34,510 nt of DNA from Sutterella sp. (lineage in GTDB: Bacteria > Pseudomonadota > Gammaproteobacteria > Burkholderiales > Burkholderiaceae_F), in NCBI GenBank assembly GCA_019418605.1, contig DYBN01000051.1:1-34510 (forward strand), read 5' to 3'. The position numbers were made by a program, and so were the translations under genes. Below are positions 26,542-33,705 of this stretch, piece after piece; within the stretch, counting starts at the first letter, position 1; the number at the start of each line of letters is the position of its first letter. The notes under the pieces are model-generated. The model was not told where the DNA came from and did not search any database. It was given only the letters and a program-made list of their open reading frames with translations.

Positions 26542-27276
26542 TTAGGAGTGCACAAGAGTCCCCTCGTCCTCGCCGAGCACCACGCGGCGCATCGCTCCCC
26601 TCTTGACGATGGAGAAGACCTTGATCGGCAGCTTCTGATCGCGGCAAAGAGCAAATGCCGTTGCGTCCATCACCTTGAGGTCGCGCTTGATGACTTCATC
26701 GAACGTGATGTCGTGATAGAGCTCGGCATTCGGGTTCTTCTTGGGGTCTTCCGAATAAATGCCGTCGACCTTGGTGGCCTTGAGGACAATCTCGGCCCCG
26801 ATTTCGGCCCCGCGAAGCGCCGCCGTCGTATCCGTCGTAAAGAAGGGGTTGCCCGTGCCTGCGGCAAAAATCACCACGCGCCCCTTTTCAAGGTAGCGCA
26901 GGGCGCGGCCGCGGATATAAGGCTCGGCCACCTGCGAGAGTGTGAGAGCACTCTGCACGCGCGCCTCCACTCCGGCGTTGCGCAGCGCATCCTGCAGCGC
27001 CATGCCGTTCATGACGGTGGCAAGCATGCCCATGTAGTCGCCCGTGGCGCGGTCCATGCCGGTGGCGCCAAGCGCCACGCCGCGAAAGATGTTTCCGCCG
27101 CCCACGACAATGCCCATTTCCACGCCGAGCGCCAGCACCTGCTTGATGTCTTCAACGATGTCGGCAAGCGTTGTGCGGTTGATGCCGAACTGATCGGGCC
27201 CCATAAGCGCTTCGCCGGAGAGCTTTAACAAAACGCGCTTGTACTTGGGCACGGGATGACTGCACTGGTCGGGCAT
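26542..27276 (-). CDS. pyrH: UMP kinase
   Basis: PyrH phosphorylates UMP to UDP, feeding CTP synthase. ATG 27274-27276 (244 residues) is chosen because GGAG lies 6 bases upstream; an ATG four codons earlier overlaps that site and is less likely. Motifs include KLSGEALMG, VVGGGNIFRG, AGTGNPFFTTDTTAALR and KATKVDGIYSEDP, all typical of the bacterial hexameric UMP kinase of the amino acid kinase fold. Conserved position between tsf and frr. Confidence 0.97.
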   Translation of the reverse strand: MPDQCSHPVPKYKRVLLKLSGEALMGPDQFGINRTTLADIVEDIKQVLALGVEMGIVVGGGNIFRGVALGATGMDRATGDYMGMLATVMNGMALQDALRNAGVEARVQSALTLSQVAEPYIRGRALRYLEKGRVVIFAAGTGNPFFTTDTTAALRGAEIGAEIVLKATKVDGIYSEDPKKNPNAELYHDITFDEVIKRDLKVMDATAFALCRDQKLPIKVFSIVKRGAMRRVVLGEDEGTLVHS

Positions 27277-27380
27277 TTTTTTCTCCATTCTCTGGTCTCT
27301 AAGGACGCAAAAAATCGCATGACCCGCTGTCGCGGAATCACGCCTAATCAAAATTACCTAATCTTCGCACGTTCGGTGCC

Positions 27381-27420
27381 AAAAAACAACAAGCCGGGCA
27401 ATCCTCACGGATCACCCGGC
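27381..27420 (-). terminator. Intrinsic terminator between tsf and pyrH
   Basis: On the minus strand a 12-bp stem with GU wobbles (27409-27420 with 27393-27404) carries a tetraloop-sized GTGA-type loop. It is followed by TTGTTGTTTTTT. It lies about 50 bases past the tsf stop. Confidence 0.82.
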
Positions 27421-27472
27421 AAGCATCGGCAGCTTTGCCTTGAGCCGCGAGCATCGCGGCCCAAAATGTCTG

Positions 27473-28363
27473 TTAGGCCTTCGCAGCCGCAGCCTGCTGG
27501 GCCGCAACCTCAGCCGCGAAGTCTTCGTTGCGCTTCTCGAGGCCTTCGCCGACAACGTACAGGCCGAAAGCGGCAACGCTGGCGCCCTTGCTCTTGAGGA
27601 GCTGGGCAACGGTCTGCTTGTCGTCCTTGACGAAGGGCTGATCGAGCAGCGTGACGGACTTCAGGAACTTCTGCACGGAACCTTCGGCAATGCGCTCGAG
27701 CATCGCTTCGGGCTTGCCGGCCTCGCGCGCCTTCTCGATGGCGACGCGGCGCTCGGTTTCGATGAGGTTCTGGTCAACGCCGTTCTTGTCAAGCGCCTTG
27801 GGCTTGGAAGCGGCAATGTGCATGGCAACGTCGTGGGCGAGCTCGTCGTCGCCGCCGACCACGTCAACGAGGGCCGCGATCTTGGAGCCGCCGTGCACGT
27901 ACTTGTGCAGCTTGCCCTGGGCCTCGAAGCGCTGGAAGCGGCGGAAGGTCATGTTTTCGCCGATCTTGCCCACGAGAGCGGTGCGGATTTCTTCGAGCGA
28001 CTTGTCGCCCAGGCGCAGCGCGCCGAGCGCGGCCACATCGGCGGGATTCTGTTCGGCGACGAGACGCACGGCGTCCTGCGCCATCTGGATGAATTCGGGG
28101 TTCTTCGCCACGAAGTCGGTTTCGGAGTTCACTTCGAGGATGGCGCCGGTCTTGCCATCGTCAGAGACGTAGACGGCCACGATGCCTTCGGCGGTGATGC
28201 GCGCGGCAGCCTTGCTCGCCTTGTTGCCGAGCTTGACTCGCAGGATCTCCTCGGCCTTGGCGGCGTCGCCATCAGCTTCGGTGAGAGCCTTCTTGCATTC
28301 CATCATCGGGGCATCGGTCTTTTCGCGAAGAGCCTTCACCATCGCGGCGGTAATAACGGCCAT
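27473..28363 (-). CDS. tsf: Elongation factor Ts
   Basis: EF-Ts recharges EF-Tu with GTP. ATG 28361-28363 (296 residues) has AGGAG 7 bases upstream; the frame extends 8 codons further without support. The UBA-like N-terminus (VKALREKTDAPMMECKKAL), the TDFVAKN motif and the AAxxP-like core (HIAASKPKAL) are present. It ends with an Ala-rich tail. It follows rpsB, as in nearly all bacteria. Confidence 0.98.
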   Translation of the reverse strand: MAVITAAMVKALREKTDAPMMECKKALTEADGDAAKAEEILRVKLGNKASKAAARITAEGIVAVYVSDDGKTGAILEVNSETDFVAKNPEFIQMAQDAVRLVAEQNPADVAALGALRLGDKSLEEIRTALVGKIGENMTFRRFQRFEAQGKLHKYVHGGSKIAALVDVVGGDDELAHDVAMHIAASKPKALDKNGVDQNLIETERRVAIEKAREAGKPEAMLERIAEGSVQKFLKSVTLLDQPFVKDDKQTVAQLLKSKGASVAAFGLYVVGEGLEKRNEDFAAEVAAQQAAAAKA

Positions 28364-28426
28364 TGTTTTGCTCCTATTAATTGCCAAGAGAAATTTTCAA
28401 AGTAATTGGGTGATGCTTTGCCTAGA

Positions 28427-28463
28427 GAAAAAAGGGCGAATCGAATCAAACTCGACCGCCCTT
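28427..28463 (-). terminator. Intrinsic terminator or attenuator between rpsB and tsf
   Basis: AAAGGGCG/CGCCCTTT arms (28431-28438 and 28457-28463) pair, with an inner TCGA/TCGA stem. On the minus strand the stem runs into TTTTTTCTC. Hairpins of this kind in the rpsB-tsf gap often set the S2 to EF-Ts ratio. Confidence 0.78.
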
Positions 28464-28474
28464 TCCTCTACCGT

Positions 28475-28508
28475 GCTGCACGCGCAAAACTCAATGCCGG
28501 CGTGCAGC
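28475..28508 (-). other. Second hairpin in the rpsB-tsf gap
   Basis: GCTGCACGC (28475-28483) and GCGTGCAGC (28500-28508) form a 9-bp perfect stem with a 16-base loop, 33 bases past the rpsB stop and just before the terminator-like stem. There is no U-tract. Confidence 0.5.
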
Positions 28509-28541
28509 TTGCGTCTGATCGGACGCTCGAACGAGCCTAAA

Positions 28542-29285
28542 TTAGGCCGCCGGCGTTTCTTCGACTTCGACGAACTCTTCGTGCTGCTCTTCTTCGCCCG
28601 TCGCAGAGTCTTCCTTGCCGGCGAGAACGGCATCAGCAATGCCGCTTGCATAGATCGCAACAGCGCGGGCCGAGTCGTCGTTGCCCGGGATCACGTAGTC
28701 AACGCCGTCGGGATTGTGGTTGGTGTCGACAACGCCAACGACGGGAATGCCGAGCTTGGCGGCTTCCTGAATCGCGATCTTGTGGTAGCCGACGTCAATC
28801 ACAAACAGCGCATCGGGCAGGCTCGTCATGTTCTTGATGCCGCCGATCGACTTGTTGAGCTTTTCGATTTCGCGCGTGAAGTCAAGGGCTTCCTTCTTGC
28901 TCATCTTCTCAAGGCCGCCGTCGGCGATGGTCTGTTCCATGTCCTTGAGATGCTTGATGGTCTGCTTGACCGTCTTGAAGTTGGTGAGCGTGCCGCCGAG
29001 CCAGCGCTGATCAACGTAGCAGCAGCCGGCGCGCTGAGCCTGCTCGACGATGATGTCGCGGCCGCCGCGCTTGGTGTCGACAAAGAGGATCTTGCCGCCG
29101 CGGGCAGAGAGTTCACGCACGAACTTCTGGGCTTCGGCAAACTTTTCAACCGTCTTCTCGAGGTTGATGATGTGAATCTTGTTGCGGGCGCCGAAGATGT
29201 ACTGAGCCATCTTGGGGTTCCAGAAGCGGGTCTGGTGGCCGAAGTGGCAGCCAGCCTCAAGCATTTCACGCATGCTGACGGACAT
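28542..29285 (-). CDS. rpsB: Ribosomal protein S2
   Basis: S2 is a small-subunit ribosomal protein needed for S1 binding. The protein has 247 residues, with MREMLEAGCHFGHQTRFWNPKM, the WLGGTLTNFKT motif, PDALFVIDVGYHKIAIQEA and PVVGVVDTNHNPDGVDYVIPGNDD segments, all canonical. The end is acidic (EEEQHEEFVEVEETPAA). GGAG lies 7 bases before the ATG. It opens the cluster; the ISAs1-like element ends 192 bases upstream. Confidence 0.98.
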   Translation of the reverse strand: MSVSMREMLEAGCHFGHQTRFWNPKMAQYIFGARNKIHIINLEKTVEKFAEAQKFVRELSARGGKILFVDTKRGGRDIIVEQAQRAGCCYVDQRWLGGTLTNFKTVKQTIKHLKDMEQTIADGGLEKMSKKEALDFTREIEKLNKSIGGIKNMTSLPDALFVIDVGYHKIAIQEAAKLGIPVVGVVDTNHNPDGVDYVIPGNDDSARAVAIYASGIADAVLAGKEDSATGEEEQHEEFVEVEETPAA

Positions 29286-29438
29286 TTTTTATCTCCAAGG
29301 TTAATGTCTAACGCTGCGGCCGTGGTCAATGAAGCAACCTGGTGGTTCACACCTCGGAAGAGCCGCAAGCGTGCGATTTACTCACCTGCCGACTACACGA
29401 AGGCAGGCCAACACTTTCCCGATTTGCGGGAAGGCCGC

Positions 29439-29467
29439 ATTATACGCAAAGACCCCGCATTTTTCCA
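29439..29467 (-). promoter_or_regulatory. Probable rpsB promoter
   Basis: On the minus strand a perfect TATAAT (29439-29444) with a GC-rich following stretch (GCGGCC) is typical of stringently controlled genes. The -35, 17 bases upstream, is weak (TGGAAA, 29462-29467). The transcript would start near 29432 with a hairpin (TTCCCG/CGGGAA) at its 5' end and a leader of about 147 bases, where S2 autoregulation could act. The ISAs1-like element begins 10 bases upstream of the -35. Confidence 0.6.
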
Positions 29468-29476
29468 TGACCAAAT

Positions 29477-31138
29477 CAGGGCGCATGCATGAGCGTCCAA
29501 CCCGATTAGATATATTTGAATCCAGCGGCCAAGCACTCTATGGCGGACTTGGGGTTGGCACACCGGGCCTGGAGGGCCGGGATAGAGATGTCACGGTTGT
29601 CCGGCAACAGCCCCTTGTCATAGAGCCACACGCGATAGTGCTCAAGCAATGCCAGCGCAAGCTTGTTGAGCAGGCTGCGGTTGCTGATGTACTTGCCGTT
29701 GGTGGCCTGCATTCGATCCTGATTCCAGTACACGTCGAGAATCCAGTGCAGATTGTTCTCAATGGCCCAATGGGCGCGGACAATCGAGAGGATGTGCTCG
29801 CCGCAGCCTTGCTCACAAGGCAGTGAAGTGACGTAGTAGCTGTACTCGTCGGTTGTCTGCCCCGTCTTCTTGATGATGACTTGCTTGCGAATCCGCACGA
29901 AGCTGCCGCTTTCAAGCCCTTCCCACTTCTGCTTGAGCATGGGGCTTGCCAGCCGGCCGGAGATGACGTCGATGGTGCGCTGTTCAATACGGCCGTGGCC
30001 GCATTCAACATCCTGCTTGTAGGTCACGATCTGATCTTCGTGCGTTGTCGCGAACAGGTTGTACGCCTCGCTGTTGGTCTTGTCCTGGTTGCCCTTGAGA
30101 CTGATGAGATAGTCGGCTCCGCCGGCGAGTACGGTCGTGACAAAGCGCACCTGACAGTTCATCGCATCGGCGGTGACGACGGCGCCGTTGATGTCAAGAC
30201 CCGCAAGCAGCTGCGGGCCGACCGTCATCTCATTTGTTTTCTTGGGGATGAGGCGATGCGCCAGGCAAACGCGGGTACTCGCATCGAAAACGTTCATCAG
30301 ATATGAAGCGCCGCGGAGCTCTGCGTGTTCCTTTGTTCGAGTTCCTGTGGCACGGACAGCTTGACCGTCGGCGGGGATAACTCTTTCAGTGCCCGTTTTG
30401 ACAAGGGCCTGCGTGAGCCTCATGTAGAAATCTCCCATGGCTTCGGTTTTAGCCAGCAGGAGCGCACGGCGCACCGTGTCGCGAGTCATGTTGACGCTGT
30501 TGAATCCCTTGAAGAACTTCTTGAAGAACTCGGCGTGGTTCTTGGCAAAGTCGGCAATGCTCTGGGCATCACTTTTGCCGCAGAGAGCGGACATGAGCGA
30601 GACGAGAGCAATATCAGAGAGCGGTACGACGATGCTTGATTTTCGCCGGGATTCAAGCGAGGAATCAATCGTTGCAGTCTTGATGGCGTCCTGAACGAGC
30701 GGGGCTTGCTTTTCCGTCTGTTCCGCAAGCCTTGTATCCGTACCCTTCGTGAGCTTGGCGACAAGCTCCCTGAGCCGGGCAATTTCGGCGTCCTTGCGGC
30801 GTATTTCCTCCTGCTTGAGGTACGTCTGGCCGAAGGTAAAGACGCCGTTGCGAATGGAGCCGATCGTCTCGCGGACGACCTTGATCGCACCAGTATCTAG
30901 ATTCTTGATGCGCTGCTCCCTGTAGACCTGATAGAGGTCGCTTTTGGCGTTGTAGTTGAGGCTGCAATTGGGAGGGATCTGGGGGTACTTGGCGTAATCA
31001 GGCTTCATGAGTGTAAGATATTAGTAATATTTTTATTATACTCAATTTCTGGCGAGCCGGGTGCTATGTATCTGTAATATATATATGAATTATGGTTCCT
31101 ACCAAATTAGCCTATAAATGTGTGGTGCATACGCCCTG
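29477..31138 (-). mobile_element. Complete ISAs1-like insertion sequence (1662 bases)
   Basis: The ends are imperfect inverted repeats: CAGGGCGCATGCA at 29477-29489 and, reading inward from 31138, CAGGGCGTATGCA, 12 of 13 identical. ISAs1-family ends start with a CAGGG-type sequence, in agreement. One transposase gene fills the element. The upstream 130 bases are very AT-rich and include a TATAAT on the minus strand. No matching 8-10 base target duplication is visible in the flanks. Confidence 0.8.
29506..31008 (-). CDS. ISAs1-family DDE transposase with unusual N-terminal extension
   Basis: The 500-residue protein has an ISAs1 core: a DDE_Tnp_1-associated segment (about 125-190, VVPLSDIALVSLMSALCGKS), the first catalytic Asp in VIPADGQAVRATG (about 214), the second in VVTADAMNCQ (about 281) and the Glu in RAHWAIENNLHWILD (about 417). 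The catalytic set is intact, so the enzyme may be active. Residues 1-120 are not usual for the family: they contain a short beta-rich segment (YQVYREQRIKNLDTG to IGSIRNGVF), reminiscent of IS1634/IS4 N-termini, and a coiled coil (about 66-90). Ordinary members have about 370-400 residues. No clear ribosome-binding site precedes the ATG. Confidence 0.88.
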   Translation of the reverse strand: MKPDYAKYPQIPPNCSLNYNAKSDLYQVYREQRIKNLDTGAIKVVRETIGSIRNGVFTFGQTYLKQEEIRRKDAEIARLRELVAKLTKGTDTRLAEQTEKQAPLVQDAIKTATIDSSLESRRKSSIVVPLSDIALVSLMSALCGKSDAQSIADFAKNHAEFFKKFFKGFNSVNMTRDTVRRALLLAKTEAMGDFYMRLTQALVKTGTERVIPADGQAVRATGTRTKEHAELRGASYLMNVFDASTRVCLAHRLIPKKTNEMTVGPQLLAGLDINGAVVTADAMNCQVRFVTTVLAGGADYLISLKGNQDKTNSEAYNLFATTHEDQIVTYKQDVECGHGRIEQRTIDVISGRLASPMLKQKWEGLESGSFVRIRKQVIIKKTGQTTDEYSYYVTSLPCEQGCGEHILSIVRAHWAIENNLHWILDVYWNQDRMQATNGKYISNRSLLNKLALALLEHYRVWLYDKGLLPDNRDISIPALQARCANPKSAIECLAAGFKYI

Positions 31139-31392
31139 TTGCTAGACGGAAACCGCGCCTGTTGTCTTTATGCTTCGCTCATAAAGTCGGGTTTTTGGAG
31201 CTGAAGGTCTTTGGACAACTTACTTGCCGTCTGCGAGGACGCAAGGAACGCGCCCGCCTGCGAGCTCTGATAAACTGATCGTATGATCCTGTTGGGTTTC
31301 GGTTGCTGGTAGACGGATCGCTGGCGCCGTATCGGTCAGGATGTCTGAAGACCCGCCGTCCGTTTTGTAGTCCGGCGGGTTTTCTATTTCAT
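31139..31392 (-). other. Remnant between the two insertion sequences
   Basis: A 254-base stretch lies between the outer ends of the ISAs1-like and IS1634-like elements. It holds a short minus-strand frame with an SLSELAGG motif (see 31220-31405), a CTTTATG/CATAAAG hairpin near 31164-31182, and a plus-strand terminator. No complete gene is recognisable. Confidence 0.6.
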
Positions 31393-31405
31393 CGTGAATT
31401 TCCAC
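31220..31405 (-). pseudogene. Short frame with SLSELAGG motif, possibly a gene fragment
   Basis: The frame encodes about 61 residues and begins inside the IS1634-like inverted repeat (GTG 31403-31405), so its apparent start is created by the insertion. It carries ISLSELAGG followed by DGK and a stop. The same SLSEL-x-GG then DGK pattern appears in the frame on the other side of the element (33706-34101). I do not recognise the family. It could be the tail of a gene cut by the insertion or a diverged duplicate. Confidence 0.35.
31351..31390 (+). terminator. Plus-strand terminator next to the IS1634-like left end
   Basis: ACCCGCCG (31351-31358) pairs with CGGCGGGT (31373-31380), followed on the plus strand by TTTCTATTTC. 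It would stop transcription entering the IS1634-like element from the ISAs1-like side. Confidence 0.65.
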
Positions 31406-31470
31406 CAGAATGTTACGCGGGCCGCTTCAAACCGTCTTTCAGCGGCCCGAATATTTTTGAGAATCGGGCC

Positions 31471-33552
31471 TCAATTCGTCGAATCTGAGCCGGGATTCTT
31501 CGGCTTGTTTTTAGACCCTTTCGGGCGTCCTGGACCTCTTCTCCCTTCAGCAAGCCGCTTGACTCGCGCTTCGCGTTCGAGCGTCTTCTTGTTCTTGCTT
31601 CCCTTCGGTCGGCCGGCCTTGCGCTTGGGCGGCAGCACCAGTATGCCGGCCGCGATGGCGGCCTCTCGCGCGAGCGTTTTCTTGTTTTTGCTACCCGGCG
31701 GACGGCCCGGGCCGCGCCGTTTGGGCTCTTCCTTCTTTTCCTCGGCATTCCCGGCAGCGGCGGCTTCCGCCACCTGCGCTGCTTCACGTGCTTCGCGCTC
31801 GAGCGTCTTCTTGTTCTTGCTGCCTTTCTTGCGGCCTCGCTTCGTGGGAGCTGCTTCGGGAATCGTTCGGATCAGGTCGTTGTCGATACGCACGTTCGTC
31901 GTGTTGACTTCTTCCGCAAGCTTCTTAAGCTGCTCGAATTTGAAGCCGTAGTTGGAGAGAAGCGATGCGACGTCGGTCGAATGCGTGCGGACGGCCTCAT
32001 ATTCTCCGCCAGCCATCCTCGTCATGTGCACGTCGTCAAGCTTGCGGAGCACCACGTTGATGTCGAGTCCGCGGCGCTTGCATTCGAGCAGCAGCTCCGT
32101 TCGGATGATGCTTGCAATGAAGCAGACTGCAAAGCGGCTTCTGATCGCGTCGTCCGAGTGGACGCGCGTCACGTCGCCTGCGAGCTGCGACTTGAGGGCG
32201 GCGTACTGCTTTTCTGAAACGTCGCGCAGCTGGTAAAGCGCATGAATGGCCTCGGCGCTCAAGTTCTGAGAAGAGGCAATCGCGTGATAGCCGAAGCTCT
32301 CCGAGGCTTTCTGCCAGGCGTCGTAGTCGTATTCCAGGCCGACAATCCGTTCCTCCTGCGTCTCTTCGTCCTTCTCTTTGACGAGCTTGAGATAGCTTCT
32401 GAGCTCTGCCGGAACACTGATCTTCAGGTTTTCCGGGTCGGCTGCGATGACTTGGCGCAGCTTTGCGGCGCCCTGACGGATTTTCGCCATCAGCTTGATG
32501 AAGCGCGTGGCGTTTCCCATGCCGACGAAAAAGAGCGCAACGCACATCTCTTCCTTGCTGTTTTCAAAGAGCTTGACGGTGTCAGTGATGCCGAAGATGC
32601 CGTCGTCGGACACGGTGTGCCGGACGTTCCAGCGGATGTCGTCCGCATGCTTCAGAGCCATTTGAACGAAGCCGTTCGTATTGCTCTTGAGCATGACGAT
32701 GTACTCCTTCTGCTTCTCCTTGACGAGATCAAGCACTGTCTGAGAGCCGAAGCCTCGGTCGAAGATGAAGCCCTCCACGGCAATGTTGGCCGACGCCAGA
32801 AAGCGGATGACTTCATCCACCGCCTTGCAGTCGGGCATGCCGCCCTTGTTGACGAACCACGTGATGGGCAGGCCGGTTTCAGAGTCAACCGCCCACATGT
32901 AGCTGACGATGTCGGTGTCGTTGTGCGACTTGGCTTTCCCGCGCTGCGCCAGCTCGCTGTCTCGGACGGCGCAGTCGTTGTTTGATCCGTCGATGCAGAT
33001 CCAGACCTTCTTCGTGCCCCGTTCGGCGCACTGCTTCAGCCATGCGGTTCGAAAAGCATGCATCTGATCGCGCGTCATCTCGTGGGAGAAAAGATCGGAG
33101 AACCAAGCGTCGCTCAAAGGCTTGCGCGAGAAGAGCAACTGATCCTTCATCTCATCGGGGAAGGGCTGAGCCGTACTGCTTCGCGCGCGAATGGAGTACA
33201 TCGCGAAGTCCATGATCGCGTTGCCGTTCCGGGGCCCGAAGGCGTCCTGCACAAGCGAATACAGGCCGCTTTGCTGACCAATGCCGAGCGTGGCGCCGTA
33301 AAGCCCCATGCAGATCCGGCTCGCCGGCGGAACGACTTCGCCGTAGTGATGCGCCCACAGATCCGGGTAGTAGCGCCTGAAGTTTTCATTTGGGAGCATC
33401 GTTTTCTTTTCGACATTGGCAAGCACGCCGATGGAGCGCTTGCATCGAACGCCGTTGCGCTTGTACTCCTGAAAGACGCGATTGTCGTAGCCGTTGATGT
33501 GGGCATCCGCGGGGACCGGAATGGCCTGCAGATTGCGATAAATATGTCCCAT
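31471..33552 (-). CDS. IS1634-like DDE transposase with C-terminal AT-hook-like repeats
   Basis: The 693-residue protein matches the IS1634 branch of the IS4 superfamily: an N-terminal domain (VFQEYKRNGVRCKRSIG), first Asp in WICIDGSNND (188), second Asp in GFIFDRGFGS (265) and a Glu in LRDVSEKQY (about 447). The segment FGYHAIASS with the following Y-L-RD-EK pattern is characteristic. From about residue 571 to 686 four copies of a basic GRPKGSKNKKTL-type motif occur, of the AT-hook kind, joined by Ala/Glu-rich or Lys-rich linkers. Typical family members end before this tail. The catalytic residues are intact. ATG 33550-33552 has no good ribosome-binding site; a 7-bp inverted repeat lies 16 bases upstream. 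Confidence 0.88.
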   Translation of the reverse strand: MGHIYRNLQAIPVPADAHINGYDNRVFQEYKRNGVRCKRSIGVLANVEKKTMLPNENFRRYYPDLWAHHYGEVVPPASRICMGLYGATLGIGQQSGLYSLVQDAFGPRNGNAIMDFAMYSIRARSSTAQPFPDEMKDQLLFSRKPLSDAWFSDLFSHEMTRDQMHAFRTAWLKQCAERGTKKVWICIDGSNNDCAVRDSELAQRGKAKSHNDTDIVSYMWAVDSETGLPITWFVNKGGMPDCKAVDEVIRFLASANIAVEGFIFDRGFGSQTVLDLVKEKQKEYIVMLKSNTNGFVQMALKHADDIRWNVRHTVSDDGIFGITDTVKLFENSKEEMCVALFFVGMGNATRFIKLMAKIRQGAAKLRQVIAADPENLKISVPAELRSYLKLVKEKDEETQEERIVGLEYDYDAWQKASESFGYHAIASSQNLSAEAIHALYQLRDVSEKQYAALKSQLAGDVTRVHSDDAIRSRFAVCFIASIIRTELLLECKRRGLDINVVLRKLDDVHMTRMAGGEYEAVRTHSTDVASLLSNYGFKFEQLKKLAEEVNTTNVRIDNDLIRTIPEAAPTKRGRKKGSKNKKTLEREAREAAQVAEAAAAGNAEEKKEEPKRRGPGRPPGSKNKKTLAREAAIAAGILVLPPKRKAGRPKGSKNKKTLEREARVKRLAEGRRGPGRPKGSKNKPKNPGSDSTN
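31495..31842 (-). repeat. Four imperfect repeats encoding AT-hook-like motifs
   Basis: The units encode KRGRKKGSKNKKTLEREAR (about 571-589), RRGPGRPPGSKNKKTLAREA (about 612-631), AGRPKGSKNKKTLEREAR (about 646-663) and RRGPGRPKGSKNKPKN (about 671-686). The DNA copies share GAGCG, then TCTTCTTGTTCTTGCT on the plus strand, and are spaced irregularly (about 60 to 125 bases), so they diverged after duplication. Confidence 0.85.
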
Positions 33553-33567
33553 GGATATTGCAAAATG

Positions 33568-33590
33568 TATTCGTTACAATATTACGAATA
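33568..33590 (-). promoter_or_regulatory. Palindrome upstream of the IS1634-like transposase gene
   Basis: TATTCGT (33568-33574) and ACGAATA (33584-33590) are inverted with a 9-base AT-rich spacer, 16 bases before the ATG and overlapping a TAATAT that could be a -10. It looks like an operator, possibly bound by the transposase itself. Confidence 0.45.
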
Positions 33591-33641
33591 AATTTAGCAC
33601 AAAATGGTGTATATTTCAAGTTCATAAAAAAAGGTAACCAG

Positions 33642-33697
33642 CCTTGCAATGCAAGGGATTGCCTTGAAATTGATTGACCTCAAATAATGGGTCAATC
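33642..33697. repeat. Two palindromes in the right subterminal region of the IS1634-like element
   Basis: CCTTGCA-A-TGCAAGG is a perfect palindrome at 33642-33656. GATTGACC (33672-33679) and GGTCAATC (33690-33697) are inverted with a 10-base spacer. Both lie between the transposase promoter region and the 24-base terminal repeat. Confidence 0.6.
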
Positions 33698-33705
33698 TAG
33701 AGTTT

